From EW11 sp035765635 (lineage in GTDB: Bacteria; Verrucomicrobiota; Verrucomicrobiia; Opitutales; Opitutaceae), in contig DASTWZ010000024.1 in assembly GCA_035765635.1 (NCBI GenBank), positions 1-64,000 on the forward strand: a DNA stretch of 64,000 nt, written 5' to 3'. The notes under the pieces were generated by a model that saw only the letters and a program-made list of their open reading frames with translations, made no database searches and had not been told where the DNA came from. How positions within the stretch are numbered: position 1 is the first letter of the stretch; each line of letters begins with the position of its first letter. A program made the translations under genes and the position numbers. This document shows positions 43,041-51,418 of this stretch, piece after piece.

Positions 43041-44336
43041 TCAGGCAGCGTCCTGATTGCTCTCGGTCTTGCCGGCCTTGCGCAGAGTAGGACGGCGTTT
43101 TCCGGCGACCACGGCGGCGTCGATTACGACCTCGGTGACATCGTCGCGCTGCGGCAGCTCGTACATCACTTCGAGCATGAGATTTTCCATGATCGAGCGC
43201 AGCGCGCGCGCGCCGGTTTTCAATTCGATCGCCTTCGCCGCGATGGCTCGCACCGCGTCCGGCGTGAAGCGCAGGTGAACGCCATCCATGGCAAACAGTT
43301 TGGAGTACTGTTTCACCATCGCGTTCTTCGTCTTCAGCAAAATCTTTTCGAGGTCGGCGACCTTGAGCTGATCGAGCACGGACACGACCGGAAGGCGTCC
43401 GATGAACTCCGGGATCATTCCGAAGCGGACGAGATCCTCCGGCGCGAGGGCTTTCATCATCTGCTCTGGATCGAGACTGGCATCGCGCTGCGTCTTGATG
43501 GCGTTGTAGCCCACGCTGCGCTGGCCCATGCGACGTTGCACGATCTGCTCGAGGCCAACAAATGCACCGCCGCAGATGAACAAGATGTTCGCCGTGTTAA
43601 CCTGAACGTATTCCTGATTCGGATGCTTGCGCCCACCCTGCGGCGGGACATTGCACACGGTGCCTTCGAGAATCTTGAGCAAGGCCTGCTGTACGCCCTC
43701 ACCGGATACATCACGCGTGATCGAGACGTTTTCCGTTTTGCGGCCAATCTTATCGATTTCGTCGATGTAAATGATGCCGCACTCGGCTTTTTTCACATCG
43801 TAATTCGCAGCCTGAAGCAGGCGAAGAACGACGTTCTCGACGTCTTCACCGACGTAGCCAGCCTCGGTGAGCGTGGTGGCGTCGGAGATCGCAAAAGGAA
43901 CATCGAGGATCTTCGCGAGCGTGCGGGCGAGAAGCGTCTTCCCCGAACCGGTCGGGCCAGCGAGAAGAATGTTGCTCTTCTCGACCTCGACTTCGTTGAA
44001 CTCAGGCGAAAGCGTGCTGCCGTCTTTGGCCGACTGAGCGCTGTCGAAAAGAAGCCGTTTGTAGTGGTTGTACACCGCGACGGCCAAAACCTTTTTCGCG
44101 TGTTCCTGGCCGATGACGAAGTCGTCGAGTGTCCGCTTGATCTCAGATGGCTTGACCAGTCGAACGGTCGGCTTCGTGTCGACCGCAGGCTGCTTCACCT
44201 CCCGATCGATGATCGTCTTGCAGACATTGACGCATGAATCGCAGATATAGACGCCGGGACCTGCGATGATCTTCTTCACCTCTGCCTGCGACTTACCGCA
44301 GAACGAACAAAGGGTCATGCGAGACGATTTAGCCAT
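43041..44336 (-). CDS. clpX: ATP-dependent Clp protease ATP-binding subunit ClpX
   Basis: AAA+ unfoldase that feeds ClpP. It has 431 residues. The N-terminal zinc-binding domain has Cys10, Cys13, Cys32 and Cys35 (LCSFCGK, YICDSCV). The AAA+ domain has ILLAGPTGSGKTLLARTLA, the Walker B IIYIDEIDKIGRK, the pore and sensor segments, and RFGMIPEFIGRLPV for the ClpP-binding side. It follows clpP and tig in the conserved order, separated from clpP by 222 bp that may hold its own promoter. Confidence 0.98.
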   Translation of the reverse strand: MAKSSRMTLCSFCGKSQAEVKKIIAGPGVYICDSCVNVCKTIIDREVKQPAVDTKPTVRLVKPSEIKRTLDDFVIGQEHAKKVLAVAVYNHYKRLLFDSAQSAKDGSTLSPEFNEVEVEKSNILLAGPTGSGKTLLARTLAKILDVPFAISDATTLTEAGYVGEDVENVVLRLLQAANYDVKKAECGIIYIDEIDKIGRKTENVSITRDVSGEGVQQALLKILEGTVCNVPPQGGRKHPNQEYVQVNTANILFICGGAFVGLEQIVQRRMGQRSVGYNAIKTQRDASLDPEQMMKALAPEDLVRFGMIPEFIGRLPVVSVLDQLKVADLEKILLKTKNAMVKQYSKLFAMDGVHLRFTPDAVRAIAAKAIELKTGARALRSIMENLMLEVMYELPQRDDVTEVVIDAAVVAGKRRPTLRKAGKTESNQDAA

Positions 44337-44462
44337 GGTTGATTTTGAAAGTGAACGGACCTTGCTGTCGAGGGAGGACTGAGTGTGCGCGACTGGGCTA
44401 TCGGGGCGAACCGCCTACTACGACAACCCGCCCTGCTTTATCGACACGTCGGACGCCACTTT

Positions 44463-44486
44463 GAGCCCGCGCGCACCGCGGGGCTC
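44463..44486. other. Hairpin in the clpP-clpX gap
   Basis: GAGCCC (44463-44468) pairs with GGGCTC (44481-44486), with additional GCG/CGC pairing. Neither side has a T-run, so it is more likely a processing or stabilising hairpin than a terminator. The rest of the 222-bp gap between clpP and clpX shows no gene. Confidence 0.35.
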
Positions 44487-44558
44487 AGTGTACCACATAT
44501 CTGAGCAGCCGGAGCCGCTGTTACGGCAAAGCTTACCAGAATTTAGCAAACGTGGCGC

Positions 44559-45176
44559 TCAGGCCGCGCTGGCGACGAGGGATTTCACCTCACGCGCCGA
44601 GTCCACCACATGGTCGACGATGCCATAATCCTTGGCCTCGGTCGCGCTCATGTAGTAATCGCGATCGGAATCGCGCTCGACTTGCTCGGTCGTTTTTCCG
44701 GTGTGCTTCGAAAGAACATCGTTGAGTGTCCGGCGCCAGCGCAGGATCTCCTTGGCGGCAATCGCGATGTCGGCGGTCTGGCCACCTGCGCCGCCCGAAG
44801 GCTGATGAATCATCACGCGGCTGTTCGGGAGCGCATAGCGTTTCCCTTTGGTCCCGCCGGCGAGAAGCACCGTGCTCATGCTCGCCGCCATGCCGATGCA
44901 GTAGGTGTTAATGTCACACTGCAGGAAATTCATCGTATCATAGATGGCCATCCCGCCCGTCACCACGCCGCCCGGCGAATTGATGTAGAGGTGGATGTCC
45001 TTCTTCGGTTCTTCCATTTGGAGGAAGAGCATTTGCGCGATGACGAGATTCGCGATGGCATCGTCAATCGGCGTGCCGATAAAAATGATACGATCCTTCA
45101 GCAACCGCGAATAGATATCCATCGACCGCTCACCGCGGCCGGTATTTTCGAGGACGATCGGAACGTAATAACTCAC
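44559..45176 (-). CDS. clpP: ATP-dependent Clp protease proteolytic subunit ClpP
   Basis: Serine protease that forms the two-ring Clp chamber. It has 205 residues. The catalytic triad is Ser99 (GMAASM), His124 (RVMIHQPSGG) and Asp173 (DRDYYM), with the same spacing as in E. coli (25 and 74 residues from the Ser). YINSPGGVVTGGMAIYDTM is a typical segment. The leader is short, so there may be little propeptide. It lies 27 nt after tig. Confidence 0.98.
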   Translation of the reverse strand: MSYYVPIVLENTGRGERSMDIYSRLLKDRIIFIGTPIDDAIANLVIAQMLFLQMEEPKKDIHLYINSPGGVVTGGMAIYDTMNFLQCDINTYCIGMAASMSTVLLAGGTKGKRYALPNSRVMIHQPSGGAGGQTADIAIAAKEILRWRRTLNDVLSKHTGKTTEQVERDSDRDYYMSATEAKDYGIVDHVVDSAREVKSLVASAA

Positions 45177-45203
45177 AGAATAGCCTTGGTTTTACTTGGT
45201 CGT

Positions 45204-46526
45204 TTAAGCCTTCGCTTGGGCCGTGCTCACGGTAGCCTTGGAGACAAGTAAATCAAGGGTCTTGTCGAAAATGATGGACTGCTGGATCGCGCGGAGGCGC
45301 TCACGATCCTTGGTCAGATCCTTCACGATCTTGTCCGGGCGGACGTTGTTCATGACGGACTCGCGATAGACGAAATTGTCGAGGTCTTGCTCGGTGACGT
45401 TGACCTTTTCCTGCTCGGCGATTTTCGCGAGCAACAGACGGCTCTTCACCCGTGCAGACGCCGCTTTCTGGGCGCTGGCGATGAGCTCATTCTTGTCCTT
45501 TTCGAACTGCTCCTGCGGCACGCCGCGGCGCATGTTTTCCTCGATGAAATTGCGCAGGACGTTCTGCGTCTCTTCGTCGACCAGGCTCTGCGGGATCGGG
45601 AAATCAACCTTCGCGAGCAAAGCATCAGTGATCTGCCGGCGCTGCGCTTGGCGATTTTCGTACTCTTTGCGGGCTTTGAGGTTGTTCGTGATCTTCGACT
45701 TCAGTTCATCGGCATTCGCGACTTGCTGCGCTTTGAAGAATTCCTCGTCGATCGGAGGCAAAACGCGCTCACGCACTTCCTGAACTTCGACCGCATACGT
45801 GGCGGTTTTTCCCGCCAGCGCCGGTACCGCGGCGAATTCGGCGGGGAACGTGATGGTCACGTCTTTCTTGTCACCCGCCTTGAGCCCCGCGAGTTGAGCG
45901 CCGAGGCCAGGGATCAAACCTTCCTGCTGTCCTTCGACTTCTTCCCAGGTCTGCGGCACTTTGCCGTAAATTTGTTTTTCAGGCGCGAGTTCGAGAATCG
46001 ATTTCCCATCGATCGTGCCTTCGTACGCGATTTTGATATAATCACCCTTCTGAGAAGGGCGGTCGGCGACCTTGAAGTCGGCGCGCTCGGCGCGCAGCTG
46101 TTCGATCACGGCGTCGACTTCGGCATCAGTCGTCTCGGTCGGCTGCACTTCCGTGGTGAGCCCCGAATAATCCGGGAGGGCAAACGTCGGGCGCGTATCG
46201 ATCACGAAACTGATGGCGGCGTCCTTACCTTTCTCGATCGTGCCGGGTTCGACATTCGTCACCGTCAAGACGTCGAGCTTCGACTGCTCCAAGCCGCTGC
46301 GGTAGGCCTTGCTGACGACGCGCTGCTTGAATTCTTCCGCGATCTCCTTGCCGTAATGCTTTTGGATCAACTGCGCCGGAGCCTTGCCCGGACGAAACCC
46401 CGGAAGCCGCGCTTGCTTCGCAACCTCGTTGACCGTGGCTTGATGCTCGGTGGCAACTTCATTCGCGTCGAAGGATACGACGAGGTTCTTGCGGGTTTCG
46501 GAGACGTCTTTGATTTCGATGTTCAC
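45204..46526 (-). CDS. tig: Trigger factor (ribosome-associated chaperone, PPIase)
   Basis: Binds nascent chains at the ribosome exit and has prolyl isomerase activity. The N-terminal ribosome-binding domain (ETRKNLVVSF to GFRPGKAPAQLIQKHYGKE) is clear, followed by the FKBP domain (GDYIKIAYEGTIDG) and a helical C-terminal chaperone region. The GTG at 46526 gives 440 residues beginning NIEIKDVSETRK, as in the family; a TTG at 46562 would add 12 unconserved residues. Neither start has a good ribosome-binding site. First gene of tig-clpP-clpX. Confidence 0.95.
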   Translation of the reverse strand: MNIEIKDVSETRKNLVVSFDANEVATEHQATVNEVAKQARLPGFRPGKAPAQLIQKHYGKEIAEEFKQRVVSKAYRSGLEQSKLDVLTVTNVEPGTIEKGKDAAISFVIDTRPTFALPDYSGLTTEVQPTETTDAEVDAVIEQLRAERADFKVADRPSQKGDYIKIAYEGTIDGKSILELAPEKQIYGKVPQTWEEVEGQQEGLIPGLGAQLAGLKAGDKKDVTITFPAEFAAVPALAGKTATYAVEVQEVRERVLPPIDEEFFKAQQVANADELKSKITNNLKARKEYENRQAQRRQITDALLAKVDFPIPQSLVDEETQNVLRNFIEENMRRGVPQEQFEKDKNELIASAQKAASARVKSRLLLAKIAEQEKVNVTEQDLDNFVYRESVMNNVRPDKIVKDLTKDRERLRAIQQSIIFDKTLDLLVSKATVSTAQAKA

Positions 46527-46717
46527 TTTTAAAGGAGCAGTTTTCGTTACGGAATCTTTCAACTTAGGTAACGCCTCTGCCGCCGGTCAATGCCGGATTC
46601 TACGAGTGTGGCGTGCGAACTTCCCGTGTTGATTCAAGACTGATTCCAAGGGCTCGTCGCGGCCAACGTTTGACCTTGTGGAATGTCGCGCACGCGCTGA
46701 AAACCAGCCGCTCAAAC

Positions 46718-47389
46718 ATGCTGTCGCTCAGCCAGCTTCGCGCAAAATTCCCGACGATCCTGCTGATCGATGCAGCCTCGACTCGGATTCAGGTCGGCCT
46801 GCTCTCCTCGAAGCAGCCGGATTGTTGGAAGTCGCAAACAACCGAAGCGGGCACCGGCGTTTTTTCCGGAATCTTTAACCTCGGCCAGGAAAACGCGCGA
46901 ATCCGGCTGAATGACGTCGACGGATTTTTGTTCTGCGAAGGCCCCGGCTCGGTTCTCGGTATTCGCACGGCGGCGATCGCCCTCCGCGTCTGGTCCACGA
47001 TTCGAGAGCGTCCGATTTTCGCGTACTCGAGCCTCCGGCTTGTAGCCACTTTTCAACTACAGACTGGCGCCGCGACGCCGTTTTCCGTGATTGCCGACGC
47101 GCGTCGGGACACCTGGCATTGCCTGACCGTTGATGCGACGCGGGAGGTGGGGCCGCTGCGTCGTGGAAATTCGGATACATTCGTCGGCCAAACCGTGACG
47201 CCACTGGAGTTTCGCAACTGGGCGCCGTTGCCGAACGACACGCTGAAAATTCCGTACACCGTGGAAAAGCTTCTCGCCGCCTCAGCGGATCAACCGCTTT
47301 TCCACGAAGTCACCGATCCCGACGCGTTTCTTCACGAGGAACCGATATACCTGACCTGGACACCGCAGATTCACCGCGCGCCCTCATGA
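46718..47389 (+). CDS. tsaB: tRNA threonylcarbamoyladenosine biosynthesis protein TsaB
   Basis: Partner of TsaD in t6A37 modification of tRNA. It has 223 residues from the ATG at 46718. LLIDAASTRIQVGLL is the actin-like ASKHA phosphate-1 segment, and VDGFLFCEGPGSVLGIRTAAIAL matches the family's GPGSFTGLRIG region, here with Val-Leu-Gly-Ile in place of Phe-Thr-Gly-Leu. The C-terminal part is divergent from E. coli TsaB, so assignment is likely but not certain. Its stop overlaps the alr start by 4 nt. Confidence 0.8.
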   Translation: MLSLSQLRAKFPTILLIDAASTRIQVGLLSSKQPDCWKSQTTEAGTGVFSGIFNLGQENARIRLNDVDGFLFCEGPGSVLGIRTAAIALRVWSTIRERPIFAYSSLRLVATFQLQTGAATPFSVIADARRDTWHCLTVDATREVGPLRRGNSDTFVGQTVTPLEFRNWAPLPNDTLKIPYTVEKLLAASADQPLFHEVTDPDAFLHEEPIYLTWTPQIHRAPS

Positions 47390-48540
47390 GCACTCTCTCT
47401 GTATCCAGAGTCCCACTACGTTGCTGGGCCGAGATCGATCTGGCCGCGCTCGAACGAAATCTTCGCTTGATCCGAGCGTCGCTACCCAAGCACATGCGCT
47501 ACGTAGCGGTGGTGAAGGCCGACGCCTATGGTCACGGATTGCAGCAAGCCGCGGCGCGGTTGATGCACGCGGGCGCCGATTTGTTCGCTGTCGCAAATCT
47601 TGGCGAGGCGACGGCGCTGCGTGAAATCGGTCCCGGCTGGCCCATCCTCCTGCTCAGCCCGCTTCTGCCGGAAGAGGATGCCTACGTCGCGGAATACGAA
47701 TTGATCGCCACGGTTTCCACGAGTGACGAAGTCCAGCGGCTGAATCGCGTGGGAGCCCAGGTCGGTCGCCGCGTAGTCGTTCACTTGAAGATCGACACGG
47801 GCATGGGCCGCCTCGGCGTCTGGCACGAACAGGCGGAAAAATTGTACGCCGAAATCGCCGCCGCGAAAAACATCGAGCTCGGGGGGGTGTTCACTCACTT
47901 CTCCAGCCCCGACGACGATCCGGCTTTCACCGCAGAACAACGCCGGCGTTTTCTTGCGGCTCTCTCACGCTGTGAAGGGATCAAGCTCGGCGAACTTTTC
48001 GTCCACGCCGACAACAGCGCGGGGCTCGAAACCCTCGAGAGTGCCGGACCCTTCAACGCCGTGCGCGTCGGCCTCCTGCAGTTCGGAATCCTGCCCCACC
48101 CCAACTCGCTGCTGTCCGAAGTCCGCACCGAGCCTGTATTCAGTTTTCGGACACGCGTCGGAATCGTCAAAGAACTGCCCCGTGGCGCCACCATCAGCTA
48201 CGGCCGCACCTACACGCTCAAACGCGACACGCGCATCGCGGTTTTGACCGCAGGTTACGGCGATGGCATCGCTCGCGCGGCGAGCAATCGCGCCTTTGTA
48301 TTGATTCGGGGGATACGCTGCCCCGTGCTCGGTCGCGTGACGATGGACCAAACCATCGTGGACGTGACCGATGTGCCCGACGTGACGCGCGGCGACGAAG
48401 TCGTTCTCGTGGGCCGACAGGGCTCGGGCGAAATTTCCATCGGCGAATTCAGCCGCTGGGCGGACACGATTCCGTGGGAAACGCTCTGTTCCGTGACGAA
48501 GCGCGTTCCCCGTTTGTACAAAACCTCGCTCGGCATCTGA
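47386..48540 (+). CDS. alr: Alanine racemase
   Basis: PLP enzyme giving D-alanine for peptidoglycan. It has 384 residues. The PLP lysine is Lys44 in VVKADAYGHG, the catalytic Tyr of the partner subunit is in AVLTAGYGDGIARA, and VHLKIDTGMGRLGV is a family signature. The ATG overlaps the tsaB stop (ATGA), an uncommon but plausible coupling. It converges with ugd, with a weak hairpin between. Confidence 0.97.
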   Translation: MSTLSVSRVPLRCWAEIDLAALERNLRLIRASLPKHMRYVAVVKADAYGHGLQQAAARLMHAGADLFAVANLGEATALREIGPGWPILLLSPLLPEEDAYVAEYELIATVSTSDEVQRLNRVGAQVGRRVVVHLKIDTGMGRLGVWHEQAEKLYAEIAAAKNIELGGVFTHFSSPDDDPAFTAEQRRRFLAALSRCEGIKLGELFVHADNSAGLETLESAGPFNAVRVGLLQFGILPHPNSLLSEVRTEPVFSFRTRVGIVKELPRGATISYGRTYTLKRDTRIAVLTAGYGDGIARAASNRAFVLIRGIRCPVLGRVTMDQTIVDVTDVPDVTRGDEVVLVGRQGSGEISIGEFSRWADTIPWETLCSVTKRVPRLYKTSLGI

Positions 48541-48572
48541 GCCGAACGAGGCCTGAGTCTCCGTAAATTTTG

Positions 48573-48593
48573 GCGCGGCCTGGAAAACCGCGC
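48573..48593 (-). terminator. Weak hairpin between alr and ugd
   Basis: GCGCGG (48573-48578) pairs with CCGCGC (48588-48593). On the minus strand it is followed by CAAAATTTACGG, a poor T-tract, so at most a weak terminator shared by the convergent ugd and alr genes. Confidence 0.35.
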
Positions 48594-48605
48594 GACTAGG
48601 ACGAT

Positions 48606-49964
48606 TTATTTTCCGATGCCGAAGGCGCGGAAACCAATGTCCCGGAGCTTCGCGAGATCGAGGATGTTGCGACCGTCGAAGATGCAGGCTGGCTTCGGCA
48701 TGCTCGCGTAGAGTTTTTGGTAATCGAGCGTCTTGAACTCATCCCACTCCGTCACGACCGCGATCGCGTGAGCGCCAGCGGCTGCCTCGAACGGCGTTTT
48801 CGCGACCGAGAGACGCGGATTGGTGCAACCCTTGCCCAGCACATCGATAAGAATTTCATCGGCCGGAACTTTGGGATCGTACACCACGACGTTCGCGTGC
48901 TCCGCGAGGAGATCGCGGCAAATGTTGATGGCGGCGGATTCGCGCGTGTCGTTGGTGTCCTTTTTGAACGCGAAGCCAAAGAGCGCGATTTTCTTATCGG
49001 CCACCGTGTTGAAGAGCGTGCGAACGATGCGCGCGCTAAAACGCTTCTTTTGGTAGTCGTTCATCTGCACGACGTGCTCCCAATACGCAGCGACTTCAGG
49101 CAGGCCGAAATGATGGCAAAGATAGACGAGATTCAGAATGTCTTTCTGGAAACAGGATCCGCCGAACCCGACGGACGCCTTCAAGAATTTCGGTCCGATG
49201 CGACTGTCTTTCCCAATCGCGTTCGCCACTTCATCGACATCGGCGCCTGTCGCTTCACAGAGCGCCGAGATGGAATTGATCGACGAAATGCGCTGCGCCA
49301 GGAACGCGTTCGCTACGAGCTTGGAAAGCTCCGACGACCAGAGATTCGTCGTGATGATACGATCGCGCGGAACCCAGTGCGCGTAGACCTCGACGAGTTT
49401 CTGCACCGCGGCCTGTCCTTCTTCCGTGCGCTCGCCGCCGATCAAAACGCGATCCGGTGAAATCAAATCCTGAATCGCTGTGCCCTCGGCCAGGAACTCC
49501 GGATTCGAAAGAACGGAAAATTTAATGCCGCGGGTATTCGCGCTGAGGATTTCTTTGATGGCCTCGGCCGTCTTCACCGGGATCGTCGATTTTTCGACAA
49601 TGATTTTCGGACCAGTGGCGACTTCGGCGATCGTGCGCGCCACCGACTCGATGTAGCGGAGGTCCGCAGCACGACCGGCGCCCACGCCGTATGTTTTCGT
49701 CGGCGTGTTGACCGCCACGAAGATGATGTCCGCGGCATTGATTCCGCCCGCGACATCCGTCGAGAAAAAGAGGTTCTTTCCGCGGCGTTGCTTCACGACC
49801 TCATCCAGGCCGGGCTCGTACACCGGCAACGTGTCTGAATTCCACGCCGCAATGCGCGCCGTGTTCATGTCCACGACCGTCACTTGAATATTCGGAGCCT
49901 TGAGGGCGATCATCGCCATCGTCGGTCCACCCACGTAACCAGCGCCAATGCAGCAGATTTTCAT
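48606..49964 (-). CDS. ugd: UDP-glucose 6-dehydrogenase, animal-like type
   Basis: Two-step oxidation of UDP-glucose to UDP-glucuronate, a precursor of surface glycans. It has 452 residues: NAD motif ICCIGAGYVGGPTMAMIA, catalytic Cys271 in GFGGSCFQKDILNLVYLC, then WEHVVQMNDYQKKRFSARIV and LFGFAFKKDTNDTRESAAINIC. MNDYQKxRF and the KKDTxDTRES run are hallmarks of the animal/plant UGDH branch, found also in some bacteria, and distinct from the shorter E. coli-type enzyme. It could feed the glycosyltransferases elsewhere in the window. Confidence 0.95.
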   Translation of the reverse strand: MKICCIGAGYVGGPTMAMIALKAPNIQVTVVDMNTARIAAWNSDTLPVYEPGLDEVVKQRRGKNLFFSTDVAGGINAADIIFVAVNTPTKTYGVGAGRAADLRYIESVARTIAEVATGPKIIVEKSTIPVKTAEAIKEILSANTRGIKFSVLSNPEFLAEGTAIQDLISPDRVLIGGERTEEGQAAVQKLVEVYAHWVPRDRIITTNLWSSELSKLVANAFLAQRISSINSISALCEATGADVDEVANAIGKDSRIGPKFLKASVGFGGSCFQKDILNLVYLCHHFGLPEVAAYWEHVVQMNDYQKKRFSARIVRTLFNTVADKKIALFGFAFKKDTNDTRESAAINICRDLLAEHANVVVYDPKVPADEILIDVLGKGCTNPRLSVAKTPFEAAAGAHAIAVVTEWDEFKTLDYQKLYASMPKPACIFDGRNILDLAKLRDIGFRAFGIGK

Positions 49965-50053
49965 ATGCGTAAGAGGGGGATACGGTGCCCACCCGATCGT
50001 TCTAATGGAAGGACGATTTTACCCGAAAAGCCTCCCAGGGCAGACCTTAGCAT

Positions 50054-51346
50054 TCAAGGAGTGAAACGCTGAGCTACCTGCCCGAAGCGTCGTCCAGCCT
50101 CCTGAAGCGCCGCTTCGCCCAAAACGCCATAGCTCAACCGCACGAAATTTCGCGACGGTTCGTCCCCGAAACAAAGTTCTCCCGGCACGTAGACAACCCC
50201 GTTTGCGATGCAGGCCCGGCAGAATTCGCCTTCCAGTCCGGTATCGATGCCCTCCGGCGCTCGCAGCCAGAGATAGAGTCCTCCTGTCGGCAGAGCCCAG
50301 GACCAGCCGCGCTGATCCAGCTTCTGCTCCAGAAGAGCCTGATGGAGGGCGTCACGCTTTTTCAGATACGCCGCGCGCACCACCTTCAGCTCCTGGTCGA
50401 ACGCGCCAGTCTGTAGTGCCTGTTCCAATACAGCTTGGTTGAAATTCGCCGTTCCGAAATCGTGATGCCCTTTTGCGTAGAGCATTTTGTTCAGCCAGTC
50501 TCGGTCACTGCAGACGCCGAACCCGACCTTGAGGCCGGTGGCAAAAGGCTTTGTCAGAGTCGACGTGTAGAACTTCGGAAAATCCCGCCAGGCCGGCGCC
50601 GACAATATCGACTGAGATTCAAAGGGCGCGGTAAAATACAACTCACGATACGCGGCATCTTCGATCACCGGCACCGTCATGTCTCGATCGCGCAGAGCTT
50701 CGGCGATGTCCGTCTTCTCCGAGTCGCTCAAGCTGCGACCGGAAGGATTCGAGAAATGGCTGACAAAATACACAGCGCGCAGCCGGTCTGCGTCACCCGA
50801 CGCTTTCATGCCATCGAGCAAATGGCCGAAAACCGCGCGATCGACCTTCCCGGCCGAATCGACTGGTATTGATCGAGCGGATACGCCGAGCCCGGTCAGC
50901 ATTTCCAGAAAAACAAAATAGCTCGGGCGATCGACGAGCACGATATCGCCCGGATCGCACAGCACCTGGATCGCGAGGTAGAGCGCCTGTTGCGACCCAT
51001 TCGTGATCAAGGTCGATTCTGCGAGCTGCCCCGGGTCCAACTCCAATTCCATCCGCTGTATTCGCTCTGCCAATACGCGGCGCAGGCCAATCCGCCCCTG
51101 GTTCGTGCCGTACTGCAGATACTCCTTGTCGGCTGCGCTGGTGAGACGTTCGACGATGTCACGGACGAACGAGGTCGGCAGCGTCTGATTATCCGTGAAA
51201 CCGGCCGCGAGCGAGAGCAGACCTGGCGTCTCCAACGCCATCGTCATCAGCCGTGCGATCGTCGGCGGATGTGCTCGTCGACCGAGGGCGGAAAAGGAAA
51301 CGTGAGAAGACGACGATGCGTGCATGGAACGGTCATTCTGCAGCAT
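50054..51346 (-). CDS. PLP-dependent aminotransferase, fold type I (2-aminoadipate/LysN-like)
   Basis: It has 430 residues with no N-terminal GntR domain, so not a MocR regulator. NGSQQALYLAIQVLCDPGDIVLVDRPSY binds the cofactor, SNPSGRSLSD follows, the Schiff-base lysine is in STLTKPFATGLKVGF, and the C-terminal FVRLSYG carries the substrate-carboxylate Arg. Closest by look to multisubstrate aminotransferases acting on aromatic or aminoadipate substrates. Start at 51346 has GAGG 5 nt upstream; an ATG at 51325 is possible. Confidence 0.88.
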   Translation of the reverse strand: MLQNDRSMHASSSSHVSFSALGRRAHPPTIARLMTMALETPGLLSLAAGFTDNQTLPTSFVRDIVERLTSAADKEYLQYGTNQGRIGLRRVLAERIQRMELELDPGQLAESTLITNGSQQALYLAIQVLCDPGDIVLVDRPSYFVFLEMLTGLGVSARSIPVDSAGKVDRAVFGHLLDGMKASGDADRLRAVYFVSHFSNPSGRSLSDSEKTDIAEALRDRDMTVPVIEDAAYRELYFTAPFESQSILSAPAWRDFPKFYTSTLTKPFATGLKVGFGVCSDRDWLNKMLYAKGHHDFGTANFNQAVLEQALQTGAFDQELKVVRAAYLKKRDALHQALLEQKLDQRGWSWALPTGGLYLWLRAPEGIDTGLEGEFCRACIANGVVYVPGELCFGDEPSRNFVRLSYGVLGEAALQEAGRRFGQVAQRFTP

Positions 51347-51365
51347 TCCATCCTCGACGACAGAA

Positions 51366-51393
51366 ATAAAAAAGGCGCGGAATTAACCGCGCC
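51366..51393 (-). terminator. Terminator after ftsH
   Basis: On the minus strand GGCGCGG pairs with CCGCGCC around a TTAATT loop, then TTTTTTATTT. A canonical intrinsic terminator about 25 nt beyond the ftsH stop. Confidence 0.92.
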
Positions 51394-51418
51394 TCGAAGG
51401 AGAACATCAGGCCAGCTC

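Noticed and set aside
44337..44558. Small gene in the clpP-clpX gap
   Set aside because: Open frames there are short, lack a convincing start and run into clpP on the opposite strand; only a hairpin is supported.
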